Assembly: GCA_963575745.1 (NCBI GenBank)
Contig: CAUYUJ010016349.1
Coordinates: 1-64,000 of the forward strand
DNA from: Prorocentrum cordatum
Taxonomy: Eukaryota > Sar > Dinophyceae > Prorocentrales > Prorocentraceae
Reading direction: 5' to 3'
Length of the DNA: 64,000 nucleotides
Made by a program: the position numbers and the translations under genes. Below are positions 21,481 through 31,404 of the stretch, in pieces (the stretch's first letter is position 1; each line of letters opens with the position of its first letter). The notes below the pieces were generated by a model, which was given only the letters and a program-made list of their open reading frames with translations, did not search any database and was not told where the DNA came from.

Positions 21481-24231
21481 ATGGCGAGAGTGGTCGCGAG
21501 AAAAAGCACCGCCAATGGGGCCGAGCACCCGAGGCGGGACAACCTTCAGTGGACGCTTGTTCTTGTCTTCAATGGCCTTGTTCTTACCCGATTTTCGTAT
21601 CGGTTTTGCCCCGACGGGACCCTTGTGTCCCATCAGGTGCCGAAGTTCACCGACATAGACAAAGCTGTCACTCTTGCCACAATAGAAGATTGGTTAAATG
21701 CGAACCAAATGTTGACTTCTTGGGCCCTTGTCTTCAGTCAGGAGTGGACCTCGTATGAGGTGGATGTCGACGAGAATTCCATGCTTGGATGGCTTCACGC
21801 TGACGAGACGGTGACGCTGCAGCCAGACTTCAGGGAATGGCCTGACAGGGCAGATGAGTTTATCCGGTCAGTCCCCTGGGGCGACGACGGTCGGTTCCTC
21901 TGCGCTGAACTGCATTGGGTGCGTGCCGGCTTCGGCCTTTGCCCCTTTTGCAATAACGCAGTGAAGTGCAAATACATGGTTGCGCACAAGTATTTGCTCC
22001 AGTCATTCCTGTCGCGGACCAGTGAGCGCTCACTGTGGAATAATGGTTTCCAGCTGACCGTTAATGATTACGACAACTTGCCTTGGAAACAAGATCGGTA
22101 CATTAAAGAGAGACGAGATCGGCAGGGCAAAGCGTCAGCGGATGTCATGACGAACGTCAATAAAAATTTGAAACTGGAGCGAAAATGGGCGAGCGGTGGA
22201 TGCGCTGCGATGGCTGCTGCAGGTCAAACCTTCGGCAACAGCCGCCCTGGCAGTGTTCCTGCCTGGGCCCCCGACGACGCCGCGGCCCAGCCGCCGGCGC
22301 GTCGCGGACCGTTCTTCCAGTACTTTGAGCTTCTCAAGAGGAGGTTCATTAAATGTCTGGCATTCCTGACAGACAGAGCAGGGGTTCGCGAACCAACGAT
22401 CGCAGAGTGGTGGCTCCTGATTTGGGCCACAGGCATCGATCAGTATGCGCGCCCCTTTTCCTGTCCTCCTCTGGCTGCTTTTGACTGGCCAGACGAAGAT
22501 GAATCGCATATTTCCCCCCAGCGAGGTTGGGAAGTATGGGAAAGCGATATGGAAAGGACAGGGACCTTTGTGCCGACTCTCCAGACGCTGCAAAACGCGC
22601 GGACTGGTGTAACGGCCTGGATGCCCAATGCACAGGATACTGGCGCGGACGCCACAGGGCCCAGCCTTCGTGGACGTTCGCCTGTTACCTGGGCGGAGCA
22701 GCTTGTTGCTCGCCCTGCTCGTCAATCCAGATCTGCATCCAGGCGCAACAAGATTTGTTCCAAGCATCCTCTTAGTGTTATGAAACCTGCCGCCGGCCAA
22801 GCCGAGACGACAGGAGACGAGAGGCCTTCGATAATGCCCCTCGATTTCACTGCTGTCTGCGGGTCCCAGACCCAGCAGATACTTGAGGGGAAGATCACCA
22901 TTGATCCGCCTGACGGACAGGTGAAACCCCAGTGTAATGGTGGCACACTGCGCGTCGCCACGACGATGCAGGACGCCTTTGCCGTTGCTGCGCAGTATGT
23001 TATGGAGCACATGTGCCACAACCCGGGCACGTGTGCGGCCGATAAGTCGCGCCTGACGGGAGAGCTGAAACATGTGGTTCTTGCAGATGTGACAGAGGCC
23101 ATTGAGCAGCGTTGGACAATCCCCGTTGGAGAGCTCAATTTGGACCTCCGAGCCATGCGTGTGTTTGTGATTGTCCGCGAGATCATCAATTGTTTCCTCG
23201 CCGATGGATATCGCATTGCATATCCCACGCCTGGCCTCCATGCCCGCGACACAAAAGAAGGGTACGACACTGAGCAGCGCCGCGCCGACGCATATGCGCT
23301 GGACCGCCGTATTCGTACGGCTGTCGACACCGACGACCTCATCGGAGCGTGGTCTCGCGATCTGTGCACTCGGCGTCGTGCCGAGCTCCGTCGCCATGGC
23401 GTCAAGTTGCTAGAAGTTGTCTTTTTCTTATGCCCATCCTTGGCATCTATCAAAGAACAGGACAGTGACGAAGGCCCACTTCGCACTGCCAGTGGAAAAT
23501 ACGGTGCCTATGTGACTACTGCCACGATGGGCACTGTGAGATATGCGAAGTTGCAGCAAGAGAAGCGTCTTCGTGAAGAAGGGGGCGCTGGAGACCCCTC
23601 CGACGGCCCAGCCAGTTCGGAGGTGGCTCCAGCCGCGCCAGCAAGGCCGAGCCCCGCTGGCCGTCCCGCTCCACCTGCCCCGCCTGGACCGCCCAGCGTC
23701 CAAGACGCTCGGGCCAGTGGCGACATCGCTGAGTCTCCTTACTCCGCCGGCGGTCAAACCGCATCGGCGGGTGAGGAGTTTTCGAGACGTTCTTCTGACG
23801 GGGACACGTGGGATCGGCCAATGACCGCGCGCGGGCGCCACGAAGCAATGGCTGCCGGCCGCGATGATGGCGACTGGGACCCCGCGCGCCACTACCTGCA
23901 AGTTTCCGCGTCCGGCGAGGTGCAGGGATACTGGGTTCACCGCGACATGATATACTGGAAGAGACCCAGAGATTGCAACAATCGTGTGTGGCACTTTGCG
24001 TTCCCGAATGACTACGCCCGCTACCTCTCAAAAGACGAGGGCAAGGGGTACGCCAATATCAAGGGCAAGTCCAAGAGCATTTGGCCAGCTCCCTACACTG
24101 GCCATGGCAAGGGGGGCAAATCAGCTGCGCCTCATCGGACAGCTGGACAAAGGGAGGTTCCTCGTCTTCAACTCCGAGACCTCCTGCTCCGCCTCCACGC
24201 TCGCAGTCCTCCTGGTACAGCGAATGAGTGA
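21481..24231 (+). CDS. Large uncharacterised protein, 916 codons
   Basis: Function not recognised. An ATG opens an intact frame of 916 codons, the longest unbroken part of the 15.6-24.2 kb block. It contains DNLQWTLVLVFNGLVLTRFS, a CPFC...H region at about residue 150, GPFFQYFELLKRRFIKCLAF, AFAVAAQYVMEHMCHNPGTC and, after a Pro/Ala linker, RHYLQVSASGEVQGYWVHRD and WHFAFPNDYARYLSKDEGKG. A change of frame near 24115 could extend it to 24373 in another frame. It may be the C-terminal part of the polypeptide that begins at 15612. Five of the short hairpins fall inside it without breaking the frame. Confidence 0.55.
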   Translation: MARVVARKSTANGAEHPRRDNLQWTLVLVFNGLVLTRFSYRFCPDGTLVSHQVPKFTDIDKAVTLATIEDWLNANQMLTSWALVFSQEWTSYEVDVDENSMLGWLHADETVTLQPDFREWPDRADEFIRSVPWGDDGRFLCAELHWVRAGFGLCPFCNNAVKCKYMVAHKYLLQSFLSRTSERSLWNNGFQLTVNDYDNLPWKQDRYIKERRDRQGKASADVMTNVNKNLKLERKWASGGCAAMAAAGQTFGNSRPGSVPAWAPDDAAAQPPARRGPFFQYFELLKRRFIKCLAFLTDRAGVREPTIAEWWLLIWATGIDQYARPFSCPPLAAFDWPDEDESHISPQRGWEVWESDMERTGTFVPTLQTLQNARTGVTAWMPNAQDTGADATGPSLRGRSPVTWAEQLVARPARQSRSASRRNKICSKHPLSVMKPAAGQAETTGDERPSIMPLDFTAVCGSQTQQILEGKITIDPPDGQVKPQCNGGTLRVATTMQDAFAVAAQYVMEHMCHNPGTCAADKSRLTGELKHVVLADVTEAIEQRWTIPVGELNLDLRAMRVFVIVREIINCFLADGYRIAYPTPGLHARDTKEGYDTEQRRADAYALDRRIRTAVDTDDLIGAWSRDLCTRRRAELRRHGVKLLEVVFFLCPSLASIKEQDSDEGPLRTASGKYGAYVTTATMGTVRYAKLQQEKRLREEGGAGDPSDGPASSEVAPAAPARPSPAGRPAPPAPPGPPSVQDARASGDIAESPYSAGGQTASAGEEFSRRSSDGDTWDRPMTARGRHEAMAAGRDDGDWDPARHYLQVSASGEVQGYWVHRDMIYWKRPRDCNNRVWHFAFPNDYARYLSKDEGKGYANIKGKSKSIWPAPYTGHGKGGKSAAPHRTAGQREVPRLQLRDLLLRLHARSPPGTANE

Positions 24232-24373
24232 GGACGCGAGCCAAACGACCAAGTCGCATTGGCGCCGACCGAACGACCCAGTCGTTTCGGCGGAGAGGCT
24301 TTATTTTAACTATTGGTGGGGTTCGTCGGGTTCTTCGGCCTTTAGCCCCCTGGCAATCACCGCTGAGCGGTAA

Positions 24374-25483
24374 AATGCTATTGGGGGTCGCTCCGGTGGC
24401 TGGAAATATGTACAGGTGGGCTGTGGCTGGATGCGCTCTACGACACCCGGCGCGGGGGGAGTAAATGCGCCCCTCTCCGCCTCATCATATAGTTGCCTCT
24501 CCTGCTGCCTGCCTTGTCATACCTTGACATTAGTATTATTGTATACCCCAGCTACTTTTGCTGCTCGAGTGAGAAAAGGAGCGTGCTGCTGCGCGCCCGC
24601 GTCCGGGCGTCGGCCGGCCGGCCTCCTCCCTTCCCATACTTGAGTGCATTTGCTTAACGGATAACATATGGTTTCATCGATGTCTCGTCCCACAACCCTC
24701 TACCACTGAGCGTAGTGAACATGAGACTTTACTTCCTCTGGCATCTTACCCTGATTCTAAGAGGAAAGACTCAAGGAGAGGGCCAGTGGCACAGCTTCAG
24801 CACAGTCGGTTCGGTATTTATATGTTTTCTCTGCCTAGGCCCTGGACCCATTGGGCATTTGGCTGCGGGCCCAGCTCTCCGCGCCCTTGGGTTCGGGTCT
24901 CGCGCCCTCCTTCAGTCGGTCCAGATCTGGGACCCGAGACCCTCGCACTCCAGCCTGGGAGACCCTGGGCCATGCGTTGCGTCCTGCTTCGCGCGGCCCC
25001 CGCCCTCGGCCGTTTGTTTCTGGCTTCAGACATTATTTGGCATTCGGCCCCGAGCCCAGGACCCTGGGGCCTCGGGCTTCCTGCCCGAGGACTTCTGCCC
25101 GAGGCTTCCGACTGGGTGGCTGCGGTTCCGAGGGTCGTTATTTCAAGTGCGGGCCTGGGGCCTGGCGCGCGGGGCTGAGGTTTGGAGCTTCACGTCCGCA
25201 GGGCGAGGCCGAGGGCCTCGGGCGCGGGGTTTCGGGCTCGGGGTCGGCGTCCGAGGCGATGGGTTTAGGGCGCAGGCGCTGGGGTTCGAAGCCTCGGGGG
25301 TTTTCGGGGGCGGGCTCCAATGCTGGGGGGGGGGGGGGCTTTTGACTCCCGCGTCGTCATCGCCCTGCCAGGAGCTTGCGGCCTCGGACCACTAGGGGTT
25401 CAAGTGTCAGGGCCAGGGTCTGGGGATCCCCGGTGACTGTCTCGAGCGCGGCGCGCGCCCTCCAATTCCGCTGAGTTTGCACT
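24374..25483. other. No recognisable gene
   Basis: GC-rich sequence with open frames on both strands but only low-complexity translations. It includes a GGGG-rich patch at 25320-25345. No promoter, RNA gene or element end could be supported. Confidence 0.5.
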
Positions 25484-27510
25484 GTGCGCTGCGTGATAGC
25501 AACGCTTACGAAGGAGGACAAGCAATACCTGGAGGATCAATGGTTCGGCGCCGAGACGCCCGCGAGCAATAGGCAGCGCTGCGACGATGTGGGCAGCGAG
25601 CGATTTGATGATGGCCTCTTCGATGATGCAAAGCACAATACTTGCATCAAATGTAGCGTCACTTTGCTCGTCGGCAACGAACCCAGCACGGCTGTCAACG
25701 CAATTGGCCCTTCGTCCAATGACCCGACCGTGTGCCAGCACTGCGCAGAGCTGAAGCAGCTGGCCCCCTCACCCTTGGATGGCCCATTGGGCGCGGTCCG
25801 TTTCCCAGCCGACAGCGACAAGGAGTGGCCAGAAGCCGTGGACTGCTACAGGGCGTCTCGCAATGTGTTTGCGGGCGGCGTTTCGACGGTGCTCTCAGAA
25901 GAGCTGGCCATCCAATGGGCTGGCGCTGTTAGCAAGAAGTTGGTGGGCAGCGGCGGCGGGATCGAAGTTTCCGGCTGCCAGCCAGAGCGCCCTGGTCACG
26001 CTCTTCGGCGTCTCCAGCATCAGAGCCTACACGAGCTGCAGATTTGCATGGAAGTGGCCTTGCAAACGGTAGCGGTGTCAAACAGGAGCCCGAGACGCCC
26101 CCTCCCGAGCCGAGTCCAGTCATGGAGCTTAGCGGTCGCTCTCGCTTGGTGCGGGCGAAGGGCATGCCGACAACAGACCCCGAGTAGACCGTGGCGGAGT
26201 TGGGCAACGTCCAGCCTGAGCCAGGCGACGAGCCTGAAGATGATAGTTCCAAGCTGGCCGTGAACAAATTCTCGGTCGAGGAGCGTTTGTCCAAAGGCCA
26301 GCTCTTCATGCGTATCGGGCGGATCCATGCGACTATCAACTCGTGCGTGGAGTCTACGGGATCGCTTGGGCGGCTCCCGGGTTTCAGGGTGCAGACGGTG
26401 CAAGCATCGGAACGTCGCCTGAACCAGCACAACACCGAGATCGAGCAGCAAGCCAACGTGGACATCAACGCTGCATTCTCTCAACTTTCGCTGCGTGTCA
26501 GCTCGTTGATTAAATTGTTCAAGCTGTTCAAAACGTTGCATGGCGAGAACGCAGACACTGCCCTGGTTCCGATCCTGGGGAAGATGTCGAAATTGAACCC
26601 GTACACGGAGCATGAGGGGCTGCCGTTTGCAGCCGGCTTGCAGATCGTCATGGTGTACGCTACGTTATGCAAGAGCCTTGGGGCTGGTAAGAACATCTAC
26701 GATGCGATGGAGGAGTTCGACTTCGACCAACTCGTCGAGTGCTACGATGCGGTGTCCCAGAACGTCGATAAGTTGACGGGGGCGGTCGAGGGCAGGACGG
26801 TCGCCGTCAAGGACGAGGATGGGGCCGACGATGTTGCTGAGACGCGTGCTGCAAAGCCAGCAGCTGCAAATAATCGAGAAGTTGGCGAGCGGCCCCCTTG
26901 CGCAATGCAGCTTCAATGTGGACTCCGAGGGCGTGAAGAAGGTGGATAGCCAGGTCGTGAGCGGGACCCGTGGAGACTGTGACCAAGACCCTCGAGGTTT
27001 GGAAGGTTAAGGTTGGCATGGACAGTGTAGAGGACAACGTCCGAGTTCTTCTCGACGCAGTCGTCTGCACTGCGAGGTACGCGATGAGGGGCGATCGGGA
27101 GAGGCCCAGCGTCAACGCGGCGAGGTGGGCCTGGAAGGTCGTGATCACGATGGCGAATGGGGCCCCCCCCAGGGGCGGAGCTGGCGAAGGCGCTGGTGGC
27201 CCATCGTGCTGGCGAAGAGTTCATGGCGTTCGCCTTCGGCCATGCCAAGGCTGGCCTAGGACGAAACTGCCTCGAACGGCTTCGACGCCAGCCTCGAGAT
27301 ATTTGAAAACGACCTCGGGCCGATCTTTGGCGACGCCGTGTCCTTTCTGCGCCCAGTCAATAACGGCAGGGCCGTCACGGTCGAATCGTTCGCGCTATTC
27401 TTGGAGAGCTGCAGGACGATGGCCATCGCTTGCCAGCAAGCCCTCCAGCGCTGGTCGCCGAGCGCGATGGAGACGAACATGGAGAGCGTGGCGAGCCACG
27501 GTCACAGCAA
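25484..27510 (+). pseudogene. Decayed or frame-broken coding block A, unknown function
   Basis: Frames in sequence: 25484-26160 (TLTKEDKQYLEDQWFGAETP, with a CIKC...CQHC zinc-like pair), 26191-26860 (FSVEERLSKGQLFMRIGRIH, SLIKLFKLFKTLHGENADTA, KNIYDAMEEFDFDQLVECYD), 26819-27010, 26970-27165 (TKTLEVWKVKVGMDSVEDNV), 27180-27300, and 27290-27500 (LEIFENDLGPIFGDAVSFLR). It is helical and Leu/Lys-rich with at least four frame changes. No family recognised. The similar helical composition of the block at 39644-41326 suggests related or split sequence, which I could not prove. Confidence 0.5.
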
Positions 27511-27529
27511 ACTTGCAGGGCCACTTATC

Positions 27530-27789
27530 AGAGCCCCCTCCTCCGCCCCCTTCCAATCCTCCCCCCCCCCCATCCTTCTCCCCCATGCCTCATCTACCCT
27601 CTCGTCCTCTCCTCCTCCTCCTCCTTCCTCCGTCCAACCTCTCCACCTTGCCCCCCCCCCCCCCGCGCGCGCGCGCGCGCACGCGCGCGCGCGCGCACAC
27701 ACGCACGCACGCACGCACGCACTCACTCACTCACTCACTCACTCACTCACTCACTCACACACTCACTCACTCACTCACTCACTCACTCA

Positions 27790-27829
<40 letters not shown>

Positions 27830-27900
27830 CTCACTCACTCACTCACTCACTCACGCACACACACGCACACACACACACGCCCCCCACCCCACCCCCCATC
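27530..27900. repeat. Microsatellite cluster: CTC, (GC)n, (ACTC)n, (ACGC)n
   Basis: Pyrimidine-rich stretch to 27660, C run, alternating GC, then long ACTC and ACGC tetranucleotide runs at 27715-27870. All frames read as Thr-His repeats and are not genes. Confidence 0.95.
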
Positions 27901-27996
27901 TTTCTGATGGAAAAACTGGTATACATATTGCCATCCTGCTGCAGTCCGCTCTATCCCCTGATTCGCGCTTGATCCCCTCAGACTCCCTTCTTCCAT

Positions 27997-28500
27997 GTGA
28001 TGTATCGTGCTGTCCATGCCGTTGCTAACCCCCTCACCTTCTTTGATTTCGACGGGGTGGGGGTGAGGGGGCGATCCAGTATCCGAGTCCGAGAGGTGTG
28101 GGCGATTCTACAGGCTTACGCCACATCCGCCGACCCCTTGTTTTTCTTTGGCGGCTATCGCCGGGTTTCGGAGGCAGGTTCGGAATTCTCCATTGGTGTT
28201 TGGGAGCCCGTTGGGGCATCTGTTGGGCTTCTGGGGGGCTTCCTGGGGCTTTTTGGGGGATCTCCTGGGAGTTCTTCGGGCGTACCGGGTGCTTTTTTTG
28301 GTTTCCTGGCGGTCTCCTGGGACGGGGCGCGCCCTCTTGTGCCCGTCATGGTCGGCGCCATGACGCGATGGTCTGGCGACTCGTGGCCCCTTTGGACGGT
28401 CTGGAAGGGATCTTTGCGCCTTCCAAGACCGTTTTGGGGCTCTCAGCCCCCCGCCCTCCCTGCGCGCATTGTCACGGACCGTGCTGGGTCCCCTGTGCCT
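27997..28500. repeat. Diverged CTTGGGGCC-type repeat region
   Basis: G/T-rich words of the kind CTGGGGG and CCTGGGG recur every 9-20 bp, resembling the tandem arrays at 35.9-39.5 kb and 44.99-45.13 kb. No gene recognised. Confidence 0.4.
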
Positions 28501-28505
28501 TCGCC

Positions 28506-28509
28506 TTAT

Positions 28510-28542
<33 letters not shown>

Positions 28543-28800
28543 TACTACTACTACTACTGCTACTACTACTACTACTACTACTACCACTACTACTGCTACT
28601 ACTACTACTACTACTGCTAGTAGTAGTAGTACTACTACGACTACTATTACTACTACTACTACTACTACTACTGCTACTAGTAGTAGTACTACTACTACTA
28701 CTACTACACACTACTACTATTACTACTACTACCACTACTACTACTACTACTACGACGACTACTACTACTACTACCACTGCCACGACTACTACTGAGACTG

Positions 28801-28835
<35 letters not shown>

Positions 28836-29220
28836 GCTACTGCTACAACTACTACTACTCCTCCTACTACTACTCCTACTACTACTACTACTACTACTAC
28901 TACTAGTAGTACTACTACTAGTACTAGTACTACTAGTACTACTGCTACTACTACTACTACTACTACCACTACCACTACCACTATTATTATTATTAGTAGT
29001 AGTACTACTACTACTACTACCACTAGTACTACTACTAATTGTACGACGAATACTACGACTACTACTGATGCTACTGCTACTAGTACTACGACTTCTATTT
29101 CTACGACTACTAATCCACTGCTTATACTTGTACTACGAACTCGGATAATACCAGTACTACCATTCGTACCACTACTACTACGACTACTACTATTAATACT
29201 GCTTCTACAAATCTTACCAC
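28506..29220. repeat. (TAC)n microsatellite, ~700 bp
   Basis: Almost continuous TAC/ACT triplets with short TAG and TGC interruptions. Translations are poly-Thr, poly-Tyr or poly-Val and are not genes. Confidence 0.95.
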
Positions 29221-29254
29221 TTGTCCCTGCTGGCTTTCCTCCGTGTTCCTTCCT

Positions 29255-29515
29255 GTTACTCTTCCCTACTCTCCGTCCTCCTCTTCCTCCTCCTCCCTCC
29301 TCCTTCCTCCTCCTTCTTCGCCCCCGTTCCTCCCTCCTCCTCCTCCTCCTCCTCCACCTCCTCCTCCTCCCTCCTCTTCCTCCTCCTGCTCCTCCCCATC
29401 CTCCTGCTCCCTGCGCGTCCTCCTCCACCTCCCTCCGCGTCCTCCGCTTCCTCCTCCGCCACCTCCTCCTCATCCTCCTCTTCCTCCTCCTCCTCCTCCT
29501 CATTCCTCGTTTTTC
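29255..29515. repeat. (CTC)n tract
   Basis: Interrupted CTC triplets directly preceding the dispersed repeat copy at 29517. Confidence 0.9.
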
Positions 29516-29516
29516 T

Positions 29517-29645
29517 CATCGAGGATAACCGGCGCGTCGGCCCGCGGCGCCACCTTGCCAGGGTTGTTGAGGAGAGGCATGTTGGATGCCCGTCGCGCTT
29601 TCTTAGGCGGCGGCCAAAGGCCACGCGGGGCGTCTCCGTCGAGGA
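29517..29645 (+). repeat. Dispersed repeat, copy A
   Basis: Contains CCACCTTGCCAGGG, GTTGAGGAGAGGCATGTTGG and CCGTCGCGCTTTC, also found at 35735-35855. In both places a (CTC)n tract precedes it. The two copies lie on either side of LINE 1. Confidence 0.8.
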
Positions 29646-30060
29646 GGAGGAGGAGGGGGGCGAGGACGAAGACGAGGAGGAGGAGGAGGAGGAGAAGGAG
29701 GAGGAGGACGAGGAGGAGGAGGAGAAGGAGGTGGTGCAGGTCGAGGAGGAGGAGGAGGAGGGGGGGGAAGAGGTAAAGGAGGGGGGAGGAGGGGAGAGGA
29801 GGAGGAGGAGGAGGAGGAGGAAGGAGGAGGAGGCGGAGGAGGAGGAGGCGGGGGGGGGGAGTAGGAGGAGGGGGAATAGGAAGAGGAGGAGGGGGAGGAG
29901 GAGGAGGAGGAGGAGGAGGAGGAGGAGGAGGGGGGGGAGGAGGGGGAGGAGGGAGAAGGAGGAGGAGGGGGAGGAGGAGGAGGAGGAGGAGGAGGAAGGG
30001 GGGGAGGAAGAGGAGGGAGGAGGAGGAGGAGGTGGAGGAGGAGAAGGAGAAGCGTGGGGG
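29640..30060. repeat. (GAG)n tract
   Basis: About 420 bp of GAG/GGA triplets upstream of LINE 1; no gene. Confidence 0.95.
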
Positions 30061-30348
30061 GAGGTGGAGGGGGCCGTGCAGGGAGCAGGAGGGTGAGGAG
30101 GAGCAGGGGGCCGTTGCCCGGCCGTGCCCTCCTTCCTCTCCCACTTTGCCCCTTCGCCTTCTTGCCTCCCCCCCCTCGCCGCGCCGTCGCCTTGGCTCCT
30201 GCTGGGGCGGGCGCGCTGGCAGGCGGCGGCCGCGGCACTGGAGGCAGCCTCTGGATTCTGGACGGGGTGGCGACCCCCGACCGTATCCTTGCATCCTTGC
30301 TTCTGCCTTTCCTGATCCTGGCCCCCTGGAGGCTCCGAGCGAATCGGG

Positions 30349-31404
30349 ATGGCATGGCAGAAAGTCGAAAGGCGCCGCCAGGGCCGCAAGGCAGGCGACG
30401 CCGAACTGGCCGCGGACCTGCTGCGAAGCCTCTTCGGGGGAGGCGGCCGGCGCGGTGCGAGGCAGCAGCCAGGCCCTCCGCCCCGGCGCGCCGAGTGGCG
30501 CTGCGGCTGCGGCTCCACGAACTGGGCGGAACGCACGCACTGTCGCAAGTGCGACGCCGCCCGGAGCGGCGCGCCGACGGCCTGCCCGCCGCCCGCGCCA
30601 GCCGCCGCTGGCGAAGCCACGCCCGCGGCTTGTCCAGACCTGCGTGGCGCCCGGCCGCCGCGGCCGGGGGCCCAAGCCGACGCTCTTCGCAAGGCCGCGG
30701 CGGTCGCTCGCAGGGCTGGCGCGCCGAAGGCTGCCTTGGAGGCGCTGGGGCAAGAGGAAGCCGCCGCCCGCGCGCGCCAGGCGCAGCAGCGCTCTGGCAA
30801 CCGCCTGGAGGGGCTCCGGGCGGCAGCGCGGAAAGCCGCAGTTGCGGCGACGGCCGCGGACGAGGCGCTGGCGGCCGCGACGCGCCGGGCGGAGGCCGCC
30901 CACGCCGCGGCGGCGGCTGCCGAGGCAGCGGCCCGCGAGGAGGAGGCTGCCCAGACGGCGGCTGCCGAGGCAGCGGCCCGCGGCGCAAACGAGGCAGCGC
31001 CCGCGCGGGACGCTGGGGCGGAGCAGCTGCTGCTCGCCACGCGCGAACTCTTGGGCCGCCTGGAGCTCCACGCGCGCGGGCCCGCTGGGGCGCAGGCTTG
31101 GGGCGGCGCTCCCCCACGGCCGCTGCTGGCGGCGATGGCCGCGGCGCGCGCCGCCCCGGAAGCAGCGGGGCCCAGACCGGCGCCGCCCGGCGACGCGAGG
31201 CTGGCGGGGGCCGACACGGACGCAGAGCTCGACGAGGCTTCCGAGGAGGAGGAAGCCCTGGAGCAGCTCGAGGAAGCAAACACCGACGACGCCCTCCTCG
31301 CCGCCGCTCGCCGCTTGCGCGGCGCTCGCCGGGGGGCCGCCGGAGGGGCCGCCGCCCCGCCTCCTGGGCAGCCGCGCCGCCGCAGCCGCGCGCCGGGCCG
31401 CTGA
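30349..31404 (+). CDS. LINE 1 ORF1, RanBP2-type zinc finger and coiled coil
   Basis: 351 codons from ATG (MAWQKVERRRQGRK). A RanBP2-type finger, WRCGCGSTNWAERTHCRKC, occupies about residues 50-70. A long Ala-rich helical region with heptad character follows (residues 110-230), then an acidic segment (ASEEEEALEQLEEANTDD) and a basic tail. ORF1 proteins of non-LTR elements bind the element RNA; the finger and coiled coil fit an RNA-binding, self-associating protein. Its stop TGA shares its A with the ATG of ORF2 (31402-31406). Confidence 0.75.
   Translation: MAWQKVERRRQGRKAGDAELAADLLRSLFGGGGRRGARQQPGPPPRRAEWRCGCGSTNWAERTHCRKCDAARSGAPTACPPPAPAAAGEATPAACPDLRGARPPRPGAQADALRKAAAVARRAGAPKAALEALGQEEAAARARQAQQRSGNRLEGLRAAARKAAVAATAADEALAAATRRAEAAHAAAAAAEAAAREEEAAQTAAAEAAARGANEAAPARDAGAEQLLLATRELLGRLELHARGPAGAQAWGGAPPRPLLAAMAAARAAPEAAGPRPAPPGDARLAGADTDAELDEASEEEEALEQLEEANTDDALLAAARRLRGARRGAAGGAAAPPPGQPRRRSRAPGR

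Larger units (their letters stand above)
16515..24290 (+). repeat. Family of at least 21 short hairpins, core GGC-CNA-GCC with copy-specific stems
   Basis: Sites: 16515-16535, 16969-16983, 17004-17025, 18417-18444, 18558-18584, 18661-18673, 18701-18718, 18788-18800, 18827-18845, 19695-19722, 19774-19800, 19815-19836, 20003-20024, 21036-21063, 21270-21284, 21461-21473, 22275-22304, 22794-22804, 23598-23622, 24240-24263, 24269-24290. The core is usually GGC, then CCA, CAA, CTA, TAA or AAA, then GCC. Outer arms differ between copies but stay complementary, for example CTCCGA/TCGGAG (23598), GCTGCA/TGCAGC (21036), CCTCTGC/GCAGAGG (19695), GCCAA/TTGGC (24240) and CCGAA/TTCGG (24269). In the last two the core itself has changed on both sides to GAC and GTC. 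The sites occur in different reading frames (AAQPS, HGLAA, DGPAS, LAKPA), so amino-acid selection does not explain them. Confidence 0.75.

Noticed and set aside
24715-25395. 226-codon open frame in the GC-rich gap
   Set aside because: Gly/Pro/Arg-rich in every frame and no domain or splice context.
27338-29528. Thr-His, Thr-Ser and poly-Thr reading frames
   Set aside because: Translations of ACTC, ACGC and TAC microsatellites.
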